Origin: Vibrio atypicus
GTDB taxonomy: Bacteria; Pseudomonadota; Gammaproteobacteria; Enterobacterales; Vibrionaceae
Direction of reading: 5' to 3'
DNA: 64,000 nt
Assembly (NCBI RefSeq): GCF_009811315.1
Contig: NZ_BLID01000002.1
Span: 109,831 to 173,830, forward strand
This document shows, in pieces, positions 17,080-26,674 of this stretch (its first letter is position 1; each line of letters opens with the position of its first letter). The position numbers and the translations under genes are program-made. The notes below the pieces were generated by a model that worked only from the letters and a program-made list of their open reading frames with translations, did not search any database and was not told the origin of the DNA.

Positions 17080-18237
17080 ATGTGGATTCGTCATTTTAAG
17101 GCGATAGGGACTTTACTGTTTTTAGTCAGTATGAACGGATGTTCGTTGTTGGAGGTGAAGCTTGATAGCCAAACTACACCTCTGACAAAGCAAGAGTTGA
17201 ACATGCGCTTGATGACTCGAGAATATACGCAGCAGTTCTTTGCTCAGGTTGAGCAAACCGCAGATGTCATTTCACTTCAATACGATGCGCAAGATAAGCT
17301 CCACCAATCTTACGTTTTATTATGGAAAATCAATGCTGAAGAGGGCGTTCAAAGAGCCGCTTATCAAGTCTCTCCTATGGCTGCGTTGATTGATAGTTGG
17401 GTTTTTACTGTTCAGATGGAGCAGTTTTTTACTCAAGGAGCTGGCAAAGACCTATTTGTGAGTGATGATGCTCGTAAGACGGCATCAGCGCTAAGCCAAG
17501 AGTTTGAAAAGCTGGCTCGGTCATCACTAAAAGGCAATTCGTTTAAAACATCGAAACAGTTTGTCGAGGAATTTGCTAAGCAACACCCATTTCAAGATTT
17601 GACCTTTATTCGTACACCTGCCTATCGAGCGTGGTTGGAATCACAGCAGATTAGTGAAGACGATGCGGTAACAACACTGGGAACCATGCCAGAAGCGATG
17701 GGTGACGTTTCGGATCGTTTGAGTCTTGTCTCTGAGCAGACACCCAAGTTAATGACGTGGAAAGCGCAATTGATCGCCATGAACAGCAGTATTAGTGGTG
17801 AGCAATTGACTGCAACGTTAGAAAGCTTGCAAGCCACTTCAGAGTCTTTCCAAGATTTTGTCGAAAATAACCCAGAGTATATGCAGAATTTAGCGCAGCA
17901 GATGGCGATAGAGCTTAAGCCATTAGTGAACGATATTGATAAGAAAACTGAACTTCGTTTGGATCAATTAAGCGAAGAACGTAAAGCTTTAGAAGCCATG
18001 GTTGCCCGTGAGCGTGCGGAAATTGCACTTATCATTAGTGCGGAGCGAGCAAAGTTTGCTCAAGATCTTGATACCATTTCACAAGATGTAATTACTCTCG
18101 CGATGGACAAAGTGGTTGAGTTGATTAAGAGCACGATCATTTACTTTATCTTGTTCATTGTTGCGATTTTCTTTGCACCTTTAGGTTTGGGTTATATGTT
18201 AGGTAAGCGTACAGCGGTAAAGAAAGCCAATTCATAA
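17080..18237 (+). CDS. lipoprotein-like coiled-coil membrane protein, unknown function
   Basis: The 385-aa protein begins with a signal-type segment ending MNGC, a near-lipobox (Met instead of Leu at -3). A long helical, Gln/Glu-rich region follows, with a predicted coiled coil about residues 295-335 (LDQLSEERKALEAMVARERAE), then one transmembrane helix near 350-370 and a basic tail. If lipidated, it would be anchored at both ends, which is odd. The coiled-coil-then-helix layout recalls chemoreceptor or tethering proteins, but no MCP hairpin tip is present. The ATG at 17080 has AGAGG 6 bases upstream; ATG 17062 would add 6 residues. It probably works with the HPt protein just upstream. Confidence 0.72.
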   Translation: MWIRHFKAIGTLLFLVSMNGCSLLEVKLDSQTTPLTKQELNMRLMTREYTQQFFAQVEQTADVISLQYDAQDKLHQSYVLLWKINAEEGVQRAAYQVSPMAALIDSWVFTVQMEQFFTQGAGKDLFVSDDARKTASALSQEFEKLARSSLKGNSFKTSKQFVEEFAKQHPFQDLTFIRTPAYRAWLESQQISEDDAVTTLGTMPEAMGDVSDRLSLVSEQTPKLMTWKAQLIAMNSSISGEQLTATLESLQATSESFQDFVENNPEYMQNLAQQMAIELKPLVNDIDKKTELRLDQLSEERKALEAMVARERAEIALIISAERAKFAQDLDTISQDVITLAMDKVVELIKSTIIYFILFIVAIFFAPLGLGYMLGKRTAVKKANS

Positions 18238-18256
18238 TTTATTGAGTTACAAAATA

Positions 18257-18288
18257 GAAAAGAGCGCCAAGTGAGGCGCTCTTTTTGA
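18257..18288. terminator. bidirectional terminator
   Basis: AAAAGAGCGCC / GGCGCTCTTTT with loop AAGTGA and T runs on both sides, between the convergent lipoprotein-like gene and the antiporter gene. Confidence 0.85.
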
Positions 18289-18303
18289 TCTCGGCAGTGA
18301 AGG

Positions 18304-19737
18304 TTACGCCGTTTGATTGCTGTATTCTGTTTCTTCTTCGACGGTCGCTGGTGCTGTAGGTTCACACTTATCAACAAACCATCCCATGTATGATGTGATG
18401 ATGGTGACAATGATACAAACAAAGCTCAACCACATAAATGGTGCATAAGAGAGGGTTGCAACGCCTAAGATACTCGCCATATAGATACCATTGTCGCTCC
18501 AAGGCACCATACCTGATGTTAACGTACCGCCAAACTCCGCATTGCGAGAAAGATTCTTACGTTTGTAGCCTAAACGATCGTAATTCTTTGCGCAGATTTT
18601 TGGGGTAAGAATTAGTGATACATACATCGCTGAGCCGAATACGTTACCCATAAAGGCAGTACCGATGGTGCTTGTCGCTAGAGATCCTGCGCTTTGTACG
18701 CGACGCTCAAATAATTTCGCAACTGTCTCTAACACACCAACTTTGTCTAGCAAACCACCAAAACCCAAACCGAATACAATCACTGCGACTGAGCCCAGCA
18801 TAGAAGACATACCGCCGCGGTTTAGGATCGAGTCAATAAACGCAACGCCAGATTGAATTTCAAATGGTGCCCATGCGGTGTTGAACGCTTGTAGGAAGTC
18901 TACGTCTTGAATCATCACTGCCCAGATGATGCCCAGTAGTGAACCAAAGCTGATCACTGGGAATGAAGGCATGCGCATCGCAAGTAAACCAAGCACTATG
19001 ATGACAGGGACGAATGAATATGGCGTGATGTAGAACTGCTGTTCCATCGCTTGGATAACCGATTGCACTTGAGACATATCGACGTTGCCAGCGTAATGGA
19101 AACCAAATGCGGTAAACATGATACCTGTAATGATGTAGCTAATAAGGGCAACTGGCAGCATGCCTTTAATATGCTCCATTACTTCAACGTTAGACATTGA
19201 AGAAGCTAAGATCACAGAATCAGATAGAGGAGACATCTTGTCACCAAAGTAACAACCAGAAAGCACAGCACCAGCGGTAATAGGAGCAGGGACGCCAAGT
19301 CCTTGACCGATCCCCATCATTGCAATACCCGCTGTACCTGCAGCACCCCAAGAAGTACCCGTTGCAAGAGCGGTCAATGAACAGATGATCATAGTAGCAA
19401 GAAGGAAGATGGAAGGGTGGATTGCTTTTAGACCGTAATAAATGATGGTTGGTACGATACCGCCAGAGATCCAAGTGCCGACTAATGCGCCAACGGCTAG
19501 CAGAATCAGCACCGCGCCTAAGCCATTAGAAATACCATTTAGGGCCGCTTTTTCTAAATCTTTATACTGATGGCCTAAACGGATACCAAGAAACATGATG
19601 ATAAACCAGCCAATATATAAAGCTAGTTGAATAGGAAGATCTAACTGGGCAGTAAAAGAAAACGCCAAAGAGAGAAATAGTCCCAGGGAGACAATAACTT
19701 GCATCAAGCTTGGCAGACGGGGGGTAAGTTGCGTCAT
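18304..19737 (-). CDS. NhaC family Na+/H+ antiporter
   Basis: A 477-aa polytopic inner-membrane protein with about 11-12 hydrophobic segments. NhaC-type features are visible: LTALATGTSWGAAGTAGIAMMGIG, the GCYFGDKMSPLSDSVILASS motif and GTLTSGMVPWSDNG near the end. NhaC proteins exchange Na+ for H+ or, in related groups, malate or organic amines; the exact substrate here is open. ATG 19737 follows AAGAGG with good spacing and is preferred to the longer frame starting at 19788. It is divergent from asd. Confidence 0.88.
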   Translation of the reverse strand: MTQLTPRLPSLMQVIVSLGLFLSLAFSFTAQLDLPIQLALYIGWFIIMFLGIRLGHQYKDLEKAALNGISNGLGAVLILLAVGALVGTWISGGIVPTIIYYGLKAIHPSIFLLATMIICSLTALATGTSWGAAGTAGIAMMGIGQGLGVPAPITAGAVLSGCYFGDKMSPLSDSVILASSMSNVEVMEHIKGMLPVALISYIITGIMFTAFGFHYAGNVDMSQVQSVIQAMEQQFYITPYSFVPVIIVLGLLAMRMPSFPVISFGSLLGIIWAVMIQDVDFLQAFNTAWAPFEIQSGVAFIDSILNRGGMSSMLGSVAVIVFGLGFGGLLDKVGVLETVAKLFERRVQSAGSLATSTIGTAFMGNVFGSAMYVSLILTPKICAKNYDRLGYKRKNLSRNAEFGGTLTSGMVPWSDNGIYMASILGVATLSYAPFMWLSFVCIIVTIITSYMGWFVDKCEPTAPATVEEETEYSNQTA

Positions 19738-20186
19738 ACAGAGCCTCTTATAAATGTTATGAGCCAGTACAAATAACGACTGACTCATTATTTGTCGAAA
19801 GAGTGTTAACTCCTTTTAGGTACGAAATGCACTTTACAGTAGCTAGAATAATATTTCGAGAAAATGCATCACTGGTGTGACTTGTATCTGTTGGTTGATC
19901 ATTTGGCGGTTAAAAATATGGTTAATGGTTAATTTTAATGATCTGAAATGTTTTTGAATGTGAAATTTGTGTGGCACGTTGTTTTTGCATTTGTTCGCGA
20001 ATGCGCATTTTTTGGTTGTGAAAATAACAACAGACTAAAAAGCCATCAAAAATGGGCTTTTAGGGCGAATTTTGAAAAAAGGAAACAAAAGTTACAGATT
20101 TGATGCAATTTCCCCTTGAGATTTTGCTTCGAAAATTGAATATTGGAGGTATTCCCTTTTTAAAATTGTTTACATGGAGAGTTGAG
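19738..20186. other. 449-base divergent upstream region of antiporter and asd
   Basis: No gene is visible. A hairpin-capable stretch lies at 20035-20062 (AAAAAGCC / GGGCTTTT) without a T run, perhaps in the asd leader. I looked for the conserved lysine-riboswitch core, because asd is sometimes under lysine control, and did not find it. In-frame codons upstream of the asd start (20100-20186) are open but lack an SD. Confidence 0.5.
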
Positions 20187-21302
20187 ATGAGAGTTGGTTT
20201 AGTTGGTTGGCGTGGCATGGTCGGTTCAGTACTTATGCAACGAATGGTTGAAGAAAAAGACTTCGACCTTATTGAGCCTGTTTTTTACAGTACTTCTCAG
20301 ATTGGTATTCCTGCACCTAGTCTTGGTAAAGAAGCCGGTCTTCTTCAAGATGCTTATGATATCGAAAGCTTAAAGCAATTAGATGCTGTGATTACCTGCC
20401 AAGGTGGTAGCTACACAGAAAAGGTTTACCCAGCGCTTCGTCAAGCCGGCTGGAAAGGTTACTGGATTGATGCAGCTTCAACACTGCGTATGGCCGAAAA
20501 TTCAATCATCACGTTAGATCCTGTGAACTTAGCTCAGATTCAACAAGGCATTCACGGCGGTACCAATACATTTGTGGGTGGCAACTGTACCGTAAGCTTG
20601 ATGTTAATGGGGCTTGGCGGTTTGTTTGAAAAAGGTTTGGTTGAGTGGACAAGTGCCATGACATATCAAGCGGCTTCAGGTGCTGGTGCGCAAAACATGC
20701 GCGAACTCATTTCTCAAATGGGTGTGATTAATGATTCAGTAAGTTCTGAGCTTGCAAACCCGTCTAGCTCGATTCTTGATATTGACCAAAAAGTGGCAGA
20801 TACCATGCGCAGTGGTTCGTTCCCGACTGATAAGTTTGGTGTACCGCTTGCTGGTTCATTGATCCCTTGGATTGATGTGAAGCGCGACAATGGTCAGAGC
20901 AAAGAAGAGTGGAAAGCAGGCGTAGAAGCAAACAAAATTCTAGGTTTCCAAGACTCTCCAGTGCCAATTGATGGTACATGTGTTCGTATCGGTGCAATGC
21001 GTTGTCACTCTCAAGCGTTGACGATCAAGCTTAAGCAAAACGTGCCAATGGATGAGATCGAAGAGATGATCGCGACTCATAATGATTGGGTCAAAGTGAT
21101 TCCTAATGCTCGTGATATCACGGCAGAAGAGTTAACGCCGGCAAAAGTAACCGGTACGTTATCTATTCCTGTGGGGCGTTTACGTAAGATGGCAATGGGT
21201 GATGATTTCCTAAATGCCTTTACTGTAGGTGACCAACTTCTTTGGGGCGCTGCAGAGCCACTACGTCGTACACTGCGTATCATTCTTGCAGAGAAAGCGT
21301 AA
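20187..21302 (+). CDS. asd: aspartate-semialdehyde dehydrogenase
   Basis: It reduces aspartyl phosphate to aspartate semialdehyde with NADPH, at the branch to lysine/diaminopimelate, threonine and methionine, in the cytosol. The 371-aa protein matches the gram-negative enzyme: N-terminal NADP motif [30 protein letters not shown] with the nucleophilic Cys, [13 protein letters not shown], and the general-base His in [13 protein letters not shown]. The start at 20187 follows GGAG with 7-base spacing and gives the family N-terminus. Confidence 0.97.
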   Translation: MRVGLVGWRGMVGSVLMQRMVEEKDFDLIEPVFYSTSQIGIPAPSLGKEAGLLQDAYDIESLKQLDAVITCQGGSYTEKVYPALRQAGWKGYWIDAASTLRMAENSIITLDPVNLAQIQQGIHGGTNTFVGGNCTVSLMLMGLGGLFEKGLVEWTSAMTYQAASGAGAQNMRELISQMGVINDSVSSELANPSSSILDIDQKVADTMRSGSFPTDKFGVPLAGSLIPWIDVKRDNGQSKEEWKAGVEANKILGFQDSPVPIDGTCVRIGAMRCHSQALTIKLKQNVPMDEIEEMIATHNDWVKVIPNARDITAEELTPAKVTGTLSIPVGRLRKMAMGDDFLNAFTVGDQLLWGAAEPLRRTLRIILAEKA

Positions 21303-21366
21303 TAGAGACGAAGGAGCGTGGTAAGGGCTCTCTCTTTAGACCGCTAGCTTCGTTCACAAAAAAACA

Positions 21367-21400
21367 AAGGGTTGCATTCTTATGCAACCCTTTTTTTTTC
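21367..21400. terminator. bidirectional terminator between asd and K+ channel gene
   Basis: AAAGGGTTGCAT / ATGCAACCCTTT with loop TCTT. A run of nine T follows on the plus strand and a T-rich run on the minus strand. Confidence 0.9.
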
Positions 21401-21404
21401 TTGC

Positions 21405-22253
21405 CTAATCTTCATCGCCCGAGCTGACAATACGCTTATCTGGATCCGCTAGTTCACTGCCACAGTGTTTACAATGCATGGCGTCAGAGTCATGGCCAGA
21501 ACGATTACAATTTGGGCATTTAACCAATTCTTTATGTGCATTCATTTCGTTACTTAATTCTGCGGTAATAATGCCCGTTGGAACCGCAAGAATTGAATAA
21601 CCTAATAACATAGTGAGTGACGCGATCGCTTTACCTAAGTGAGTTTGAGGAACCATATCACCATAGCCAACGGTCGTGATGGTCACGATAGCCCAATAAA
21701 TACTCTTCGGGATACTAGTAAAGCCATTATGTGGCCCTTCAATAACAAAAATCAAAGCGCCGAAAATAGTGACTAGGATTCCGACCGTACTGAAGAAGAT
21801 CAAGATTTTCCTGCGTGCCATTAATAAAGAGCGCAGAAGAATGTTTGAATCTTGCAAGTAACGGACAAGTTTTAGAATTCGGAAGATACGCATCACGCGC
21901 AATAAACGAATCACGCCCATAAACGATGCGCCAGGGAAAATGAGCGCCAAGTAAGTAGGAAGGATCGCTAGCAAATCTACTACACCATAGAAGCTGGTGG
22001 CGTAAGACTTAGGTTTTGGCGAGCAGTAGAGTCGAAGCAAATACTCAACAGTGAAGAGGGCGGTAAAGGTGTATTCAATATAACGCAACTCTTGCGACCA
22101 TTCAGACATCACGTTAGGTAAAGATTCCAGTATTAGAACCAACAGTGAGGCAATGATGGCAACAATCAAAGCGATATCAAATGCTCGGCCTGCAGGTGTA
22201 TGAGTGCCGAATATAATGACGTAAAGATGATGTCTTAGTGAGTTACGAGGCAT
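21405..22253 (-). CDS. voltage-gated-type K+ channel with C-terminal zinc ribbon
   Basis: The 282-aa channel has six transmembrane helices. S4 carries regularly spaced Arg (VIRLLRVMRIFRILKLVRYL, about residues 114-133), and the selectivity filter is TTVGYGD (about 197-203), between the pore helix and S6. The cytosolic tail (about 240-282) contains CX2C-X11-CX2C (CPNC...CKHC), a zinc-ribbon or rubredoxin-type knuckle, then an acidic end. The tail is unusual for a Kv-type channel and might sense metal or redox state or help the tetramer assemble (inference). The stop lies just after the shared terminator. Confidence 0.9.
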   Translation of the reverse strand: MPRNSLRHHLYVIIFGTHTPAGRAFDIALIVAIIASLLVLILESLPNVMSEWSQELRYIEYTFTALFTVEYLLRLYCSPKPKSYATSFYGVVDLLAILPTYLALIFPGASFMGVIRLLRVMRIFRILKLVRYLQDSNILLRSLLMARRKILIFFSTVGILVTIFGALIFVIEGPHNGFTSIPKSIYWAIVTITTVGYGDMVPQTHLGKAIASLTMLLGYSILAVPTGIITAELSNEMNAHKELVKCPNCNRSGHDSDAMHCKHCGSELADPDKRIVSSGDED

Positions 22254-22323
22254 GATAGAAAAACTGATGAATTCGTTCTTCTATCATACCTAGATTCTTA
22301 GCGTCAGGCTAATGATCAGAGAA

Positions 22324-22962
22324 TTATGCGAGGCCTGGGAAAAGGTTGCGTAGACCATTCGCAATGAACTCAATACCTAGAGCTCCAAGGATAAGGCCCA
22401 TGATACGTGTGATCACGTTAATCCCTGTTTGGCCTAAAAAGCGCACAATTAAAGGAGCAGAGCGAAACAGCAACCATGTACACAAGCAGAATGCGATGAT
22501 AGTTAAGATAATGCCTACTGTGTCGAAAGCTGCCGGGTAGCGCGAGCCATAAACAATCGTTGAACTGATCGCACCAGGGCCAGCCATAAGTGGCATCGCC
22601 AGTGGAACCACGCCAATTTGTTCGCGGCTTACATACTCTGATTGCTCTTGTTTGTTTTGCTTATCTTCACCGAGCTTACCGCTCATCATCGAAAAGGCGA
22701 TGCTCAAAAGCAACAGACCACCCGCAACTCTGAATGAATCCAGTGATATACTGAACATATCTAGAAGCATTTGTCCCGCAAGCAGAGAAACCACAAGAAT
22801 AATAGCCACGGCTACGTTGGCTGTAATAGCGGTCTTATGTTTTTCTTCTTGGGTCATATGCCCTGTCAAAGAAACGAACACAGGCATAATACCAACCGGG
22901 TTGACGGCCGCCACTAAGCCAAGAAAAAACTGTAGAAAGATTGCGATTTCGAAGGTTTGCAT
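22324..22962 (-). CDS. ychE: MarC family membrane protein (YchE-like)
   Basis: The 212-aa protein has six hydrophobic segments and the MarC/SnatA family marks: an N-terminal FLGLVAAVNPVGIMPVF and the internally related PLAMPLMAGPGAIS segment. The family includes neutral-amino-acid transporters (SnatA) and proteins of unknown function. The assignment to the YchE branch rests on its position beside adhE, as in E. coli. It is divergent from adhE across a long regulatory region. Confidence 0.85.
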   Translation of the reverse strand: MQTFEIAIFLQFFLGLVAAVNPVGIMPVFVSLTGHMTQEEKHKTAITANVAVAIILVVSLLAGQMLLDMFSISLDSFRVAGGLLLLSIAFSMMSGKLGEDKQNKQEQSEYVSREQIGVVPLAMPLMAGPGAISSTIVYGSRYPAAFDTVGIILTIIAFCLCTWLLFRSAPLIVRFLGQTGINVITRIMGLILGALGIEFIANGLRNLFPGLA

Positions 22963-23577
22963 TAGTAGATGTCCGCAGCAAGATTAACGACAACATTAGT
23001 ACACGCGGAATATAGTCTAAAATCTGGTCGTCAACGAATGAAAAAAACTAACCTGTAAATCATGCCATTACTGAGAAAATCTAATTATTGAAGAATTGGT
23101 AAATACAAATGACATATTTTGTTACGTAGAATATCTCTGGCAGCGAGGTCGTTTTTACATAAGTGTTAACATTTGCACATTTTCGATAGAAAAAAAGGTG
23201 AGTTATAGAGATAAATTCAGCTTTGGATATACTCTCAGTAGCACAAGGATTCTGGACTACATGTAAGTTTGTGGTCAAAAAATGAAACTTTTTTACAGAA
23301 TGTGGTCACTTTTTTGTTTTAGGCGTTTAATTGCTTTATTTTTGCTCAATATTGAAGTGTGATCTAAATCCTTAATTTTCATTAACTTATGGTCGTTATT
23401 GGGATTTAGGTACCACTAAGTGGGTAAATAGTTTTTCATAACTGATCTGGGTCAATTTTTTTCATAACCTGAAATAATATACTCAGCCCTGAAAGCAATT
23501 TACTAAGACGTCTGTTTTGAAGATAACAGTGACCTTAATAAAAAGTTTTTAATATTTATTAATTTAGGAGATTCACT
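22963..23577 (+). promoter_or_regulatory. 615-base upstream region of adhE
   Basis: No convincing gene is present; a 65-codon minus-strand frame uses TTG without an SD. The stretch is AT-rich with runs of A and T. The adhE-proximal part holds a class II FNR promoter (listed separately). Further upstream are single TGTGA-type half sites (for example near 23358) too weak to call CRP sites. Confidence 0.5.
23442..23483 (+). promoter_or_regulatory. candidate class II FNR-dependent promoter of adhE
   Basis: CTGATctggGTCAA (23442-23455) matches the FNR consensus TTGAT-N4-ATCAA at 8 of 10 positions. It is 22 bases before a -10 box TATACT (23478-23483). With a transcript start near 23490 the FNR site is centred at -41.5, the class II position. 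The predicted leader is about 88 bases. Confidence 0.6.
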
Positions 23578-26277
23578 ATGCCTGTAACTAATTTGGCTGA
23601 ACTAGACGCTCTAGTAGCTCGCGTAAAAGCGGCTCAAGAAGAGTTTGCAACGTTCTCACAAGAGAAAGTAGACGCAATCTTCCGTGCGGCATCTCTAGCA
23701 GCTAACCACGCTCGTATCCCGCTAGCACAACAAGCGGTTGCAGAGTCTGGCATGGGTATTGTTGAAGACAAAGTAATCAAAAACCACTTTGCTTCAGAGT
23801 TCATTTACAACAAATACAAAGACGAAAAGACTTGTGGCATCCTAGAAGAAGATGACAACCTAGGCACAATGACTATCGCTGAGCCTGTAGGTATCATTTG
23901 TGGTATCGTTCCAACGACTAACCCAACTTCTACAGCAATCTTCAAATCTCTAATCTCTCTTAAAACTCGTAACGGCATCATCTTCTCGCCACACCCACGT
24001 GCGAAAAACTCTACTAATGATGCTGCGAAACTTGTTCTTGACGCAGCAGTAGCAGCGGGCGCTCCAAAAGACATCATCGGTTGGATTGACCAGCCATCTG
24101 TAGAGCTTTCTAACGCTCTTATGAAGCACGACGGTATTGCACTTATCCTTGCAACTGGTGGTCCAGGCATGGTTAAAGCAGCATACTCTTCTGGTAAGCC
24201 AGCAATCGGTGTAGGTGCAGGTAACGTTCCTGTAGTTATCGATGAAACTGCTGACATCAAACGTGCTGTAGCTTCTATCCTTATGTCTAAAACATTCGAT
24301 AACGGCGTAGTATGTGCTTCTGAGCAAGCAGCTATCGTAGTTAGCGAAGTATATGACGAAGTGAAAGAGCGTTTTGCTTCTCACAAAGCTCACGTTCTAT
24401 CTAAAGCAGACGCAGATAAAGTACGTAAAGTACTACTTATCGACGGTAACCTAAACGCGAAAATCGTAGGTCAACCTGCTCCAGCAATCGCTGAAATGGC
24501 GGGTGTTAAAGTTCCTGCTGATACAAAAGTACTTGTAGGTGAAGGTCTAGGTAAAGTTTCTTACGACGACGAATTCGCACACGAGAAACTGTCTCCAACT
24601 CTAGGTCTATTCCGCGCTGACAACTTCGAAGACGCAGTTGCTCAAGCGGTAACTATGGTTGAAATCGGTGGTATCGGTCACACATCTGGTCTTTACACTA
24701 ACCAAGACGTTAACGCAGACCGCATCCGTTACTTCGGTGACAAGATGAAGACTGCACGTATCCTTGTAAACATCCCAACTACTCACGGTGGTATCGGTGA
24801 CCTTTACAACTTCAACGTAGCACCTTCTCTAACTCTAGGTTGTGGTTCATGGGGTGGTAACTCTATCTCTGAAAACGTTGGTCCTAAGCACCTTATCAAC
24901 AAGAAAACTGTAGCTAAGCGAGCTGAAAACATGTTGTGGCACAAACTACCTAAGTCTATCTACTTCCGTCGTGGTAGCCTTCCAATCGCAATGAGCGACC
25001 TAGAAGGTAAGAAACGCGCATTCCTAGTAACTGACCGTTTCCTATTCAACAACGGTTACGCTGATGAAGTAGTGAAACTGCTTAAAGAGCAAGGCATCGA
25101 AGTTCAAACATTCTTCGACGTAGAAGCGGATCCAACACTATCTGTTGTTGAGAAAGGCGCAGAAGCAATGAAGAGCTTCCAGCCTGACGTAATCCTAGCT
25201 CTAGGTGGTGGTTCACCAATGGATGCTGCGAAGATCATGTGGGTTATGTACGAGCACCCAGAAACTCACTTCGAAGAACTAGCAATGCGCTTTATGGACA
25301 TCCGTAAACGTATCTACAAGTTCCCTAAAATGGGTAAGAAAGCGGAGCTTGTATGTATCACTACTACATCTGGTACAGGTTCTGAAGTTACTCCATTCGC
25401 GGTTGTTACTGACGACAAGACTGGTGCTAAGTACCCACTAGCTGACTACGAAATCACGCCAAACATGGCTATCGTTGATGCTAACCTAGTAATGAACATG
25501 CCTAAGTCTCTAACAGCATTCGGTGGTTACGATGCAGTAACTCACGCTCTAGAAGCTTACGTATCAGTTCTTGCTAACGAATACTCTGACGGTCAGGCTC
25601 TACAAGCACTTAAGATGCTAAAAGAGTATCTACCTTCAAGCTACGCGAATGGCGCTAACGACCCAATCGCTCGTGAGAAAGTACACAACGCTGCGACTAT
25701 CGCTGGTATCGCGTTTGCGAACGCATTCCTAGGTGTTTGTCACTCTATGGCACACAAGATTGGTGCTGAGTTCCACCTACCACACGGTCTGGCGAACGCA
25801 CTACTAATCTCTAACGTTGTACGTTACAACGCGAACGACAACCCAACTAAGCAAACTGCGTTCTCTCAATACGACCGTCCACAAGCACGTCGTCGTTACG
25901 CTGAAGTAGCTGACCACCTAGGCCTAAGCCAAGAAGGTGACCGTACTGCTCAGAAGATTGAACGTCTACTAGCATGGTTGGAAGAGCTGAAAGGCGACCT
26001 AGACATCCCACTGTCTATCCAAGCAGCAGGTGTTTCTGAAGCTGACTTCGTAGCAAAACTAGACGAGCTAGCTGTTGAAGCGTTCGATGACCAGTGTACA
26101 GGTGCTAACCCACGTTACCCTCTAATCACTGAGCTAAAAGAAGTGCTAATGGCTTCTTACTACGGTAAAGCGTTCGTTGAAGGTGAAACTTTCGAAGGTA
26201 CTACTGTAATCAAGAAGAAAGCAGACCAAGTAGCTAAAGACGCTCCTAAAGTTAAGAAAGCAAAAGCTGACGCATAA
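23578..26277 (+). CDS. adhE: bifunctional acetaldehyde-CoA/alcohol dehydrogenase
   Basis: It reduces acetyl-CoA to acetaldehyde and then to ethanol, reoxidising NADH in fermentation; it forms long cytosolic filaments (spirosomes). At 899 aa it is the usual length. The N-terminal aldehyde dehydrogenase half has the catalytic Cys246 (DNGVVCASEQ). The C-terminal iron-dependent alcohol dehydrogenase half has the GGGSPMD NAD motif and the iron-site His residues in the HALEAYVS and HSMAHKIGAEFHLPHG segments. Codon use is extremely biased, as for very abundant proteins. SD: TTAGGAG. A strong hairpin terminator follows. Confidence 0.98.
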   Translation: MPVTNLAELDALVARVKAAQEEFATFSQEKVDAIFRAASLAANHARIPLAQQAVAESGMGIVEDKVIKNHFASEFIYNKYKDEKTCGILEEDDNLGTMTIAEPVGIICGIVPTTNPTSTAIFKSLISLKTRNGIIFSPHPRAKNSTNDAAKLVLDAAVAAGAPKDIIGWIDQPSVELSNALMKHDGIALILATGGPGMVKAAYSSGKPAIGVGAGNVPVVIDETADIKRAVASILMSKTFDNGVVCASEQAAIVVSEVYDEVKERFASHKAHVLSKADADKVRKVLLIDGNLNAKIVGQPAPAIAEMAGVKVPADTKVLVGEGLGKVSYDDEFAHEKLSPTLGLFRADNFEDAVAQAVTMVEIGGIGHTSGLYTNQDVNADRIRYFGDKMKTARILVNIPTTHGGIGDLYNFNVAPSLTLGCGSWGGNSISENVGPKHLINKKTVAKRAENMLWHKLPKSIYFRRGSLPIAMSDLEGKKRAFLVTDRFLFNNGYADEVVKLLKEQGIEVQTFFDVEADPTLSVVEKGAEAMKSFQPDVILALGGGSPMDAAKIMWVMYEHPETHFEELAMRFMDIRKRIYKFPKMGKKAELVCITTTSGTGSEVTPFAVVTDDKTGAKYPLADYEITPNMAIVDANLVMNMPKSLTAFGGYDAVTHALEAYVSVLANEYSDGQALQALKMLKEYLPSSYANGANDPIAREKVHNAATIAGIAFANAFLGVCHSMAHKIGAEFHLPHGLANALLISNVVRYNANDNPTKQTAFSQYDRPQARRRYAEVADHLGLSQEGDRTAQKIERLLAWLEELKGDLDIPLSIQAAGVSEADFVAKLDELAVEAFDDQCTGANPRYPLITELKEVLMASYYGKAFVEGETFEGTTVIKKKADQVAKDAPKVKKAKADA

Positions 26278-26338
26278 GTAAGACGTCAGTGATGAGATAA
26301 GTTTTCGCTAGCACGACACTTATCTATCGGGAAAAGTT

Positions 26339-26373
26339 AAAGCCCCAGTCGAAAGACTGGGGCTTTTTTTTGA
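26339..26373 (+). terminator. terminator of adhE with GAAA tetraloop
   Basis: AAAGCCCCAGTC / GACTGGGGCTTT closed by GAAA, then a T run. The loop and inner stem are the same as in the tRNA-Ser terminator at 12244-12271. Confidence 0.92.
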
Positions 26374-26674
26374 TTTTATGAAACTGAATAAAGGAAAGAG
26401 ATAGAGAAATAAGGTAATTAAAATAACGACTGAATAGGTGATTAGTGACATGATTTAGATGAATAGGCGTTATCGAAAATGATCATAGGAAATCAGCTTC
26501 TGAAAGGTGGAAAAGTCGAGTTCAATGGGGCATATTTGAGGCCTATGAAGAATTTTAAAACCTCAGTCGCTCATGCTGCGCGACATAATATTTTATTGAA
26601 CGTGCCTTGGTAACTCGTCACTCAAAGACATAGTTACATTCAAAATTTACGTACAATAATTTATTGAGGTTTAT
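26374..26674. other. gene-free stretch between adhE terminator and LysE gene
   Basis: About 300 bases, AT-rich. One 44-codon frame (26479-26613, plus) lacks an SD and has no recognisable character; I do not call it. The last 100 bases presumably hold the promoter of the LysE gene. Confidence 0.5.

Noticed and set aside
19738..20186. Lysine riboswitch upstream of asd
   Set aside because: I looked for the conserved lysine-element core and did not find it.
23081..23278. 65-codon minus-strand frame in the adhE upstream region
   Set aside because: TTG start without SD, and it sits in the adhE regulatory region.
23950..24393. 147-codon frame antisense to adhE
   Set aside because: It arises from the strongly biased codon use of adhE; the product is not protein-like.
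26479..26613. 44-codon plus-strand frame between adhE and the LysE gene
   Set aside because: No Shine-Dalgarno, no membrane segment, mixed composition; frames of this length occur by chance in such DNA.
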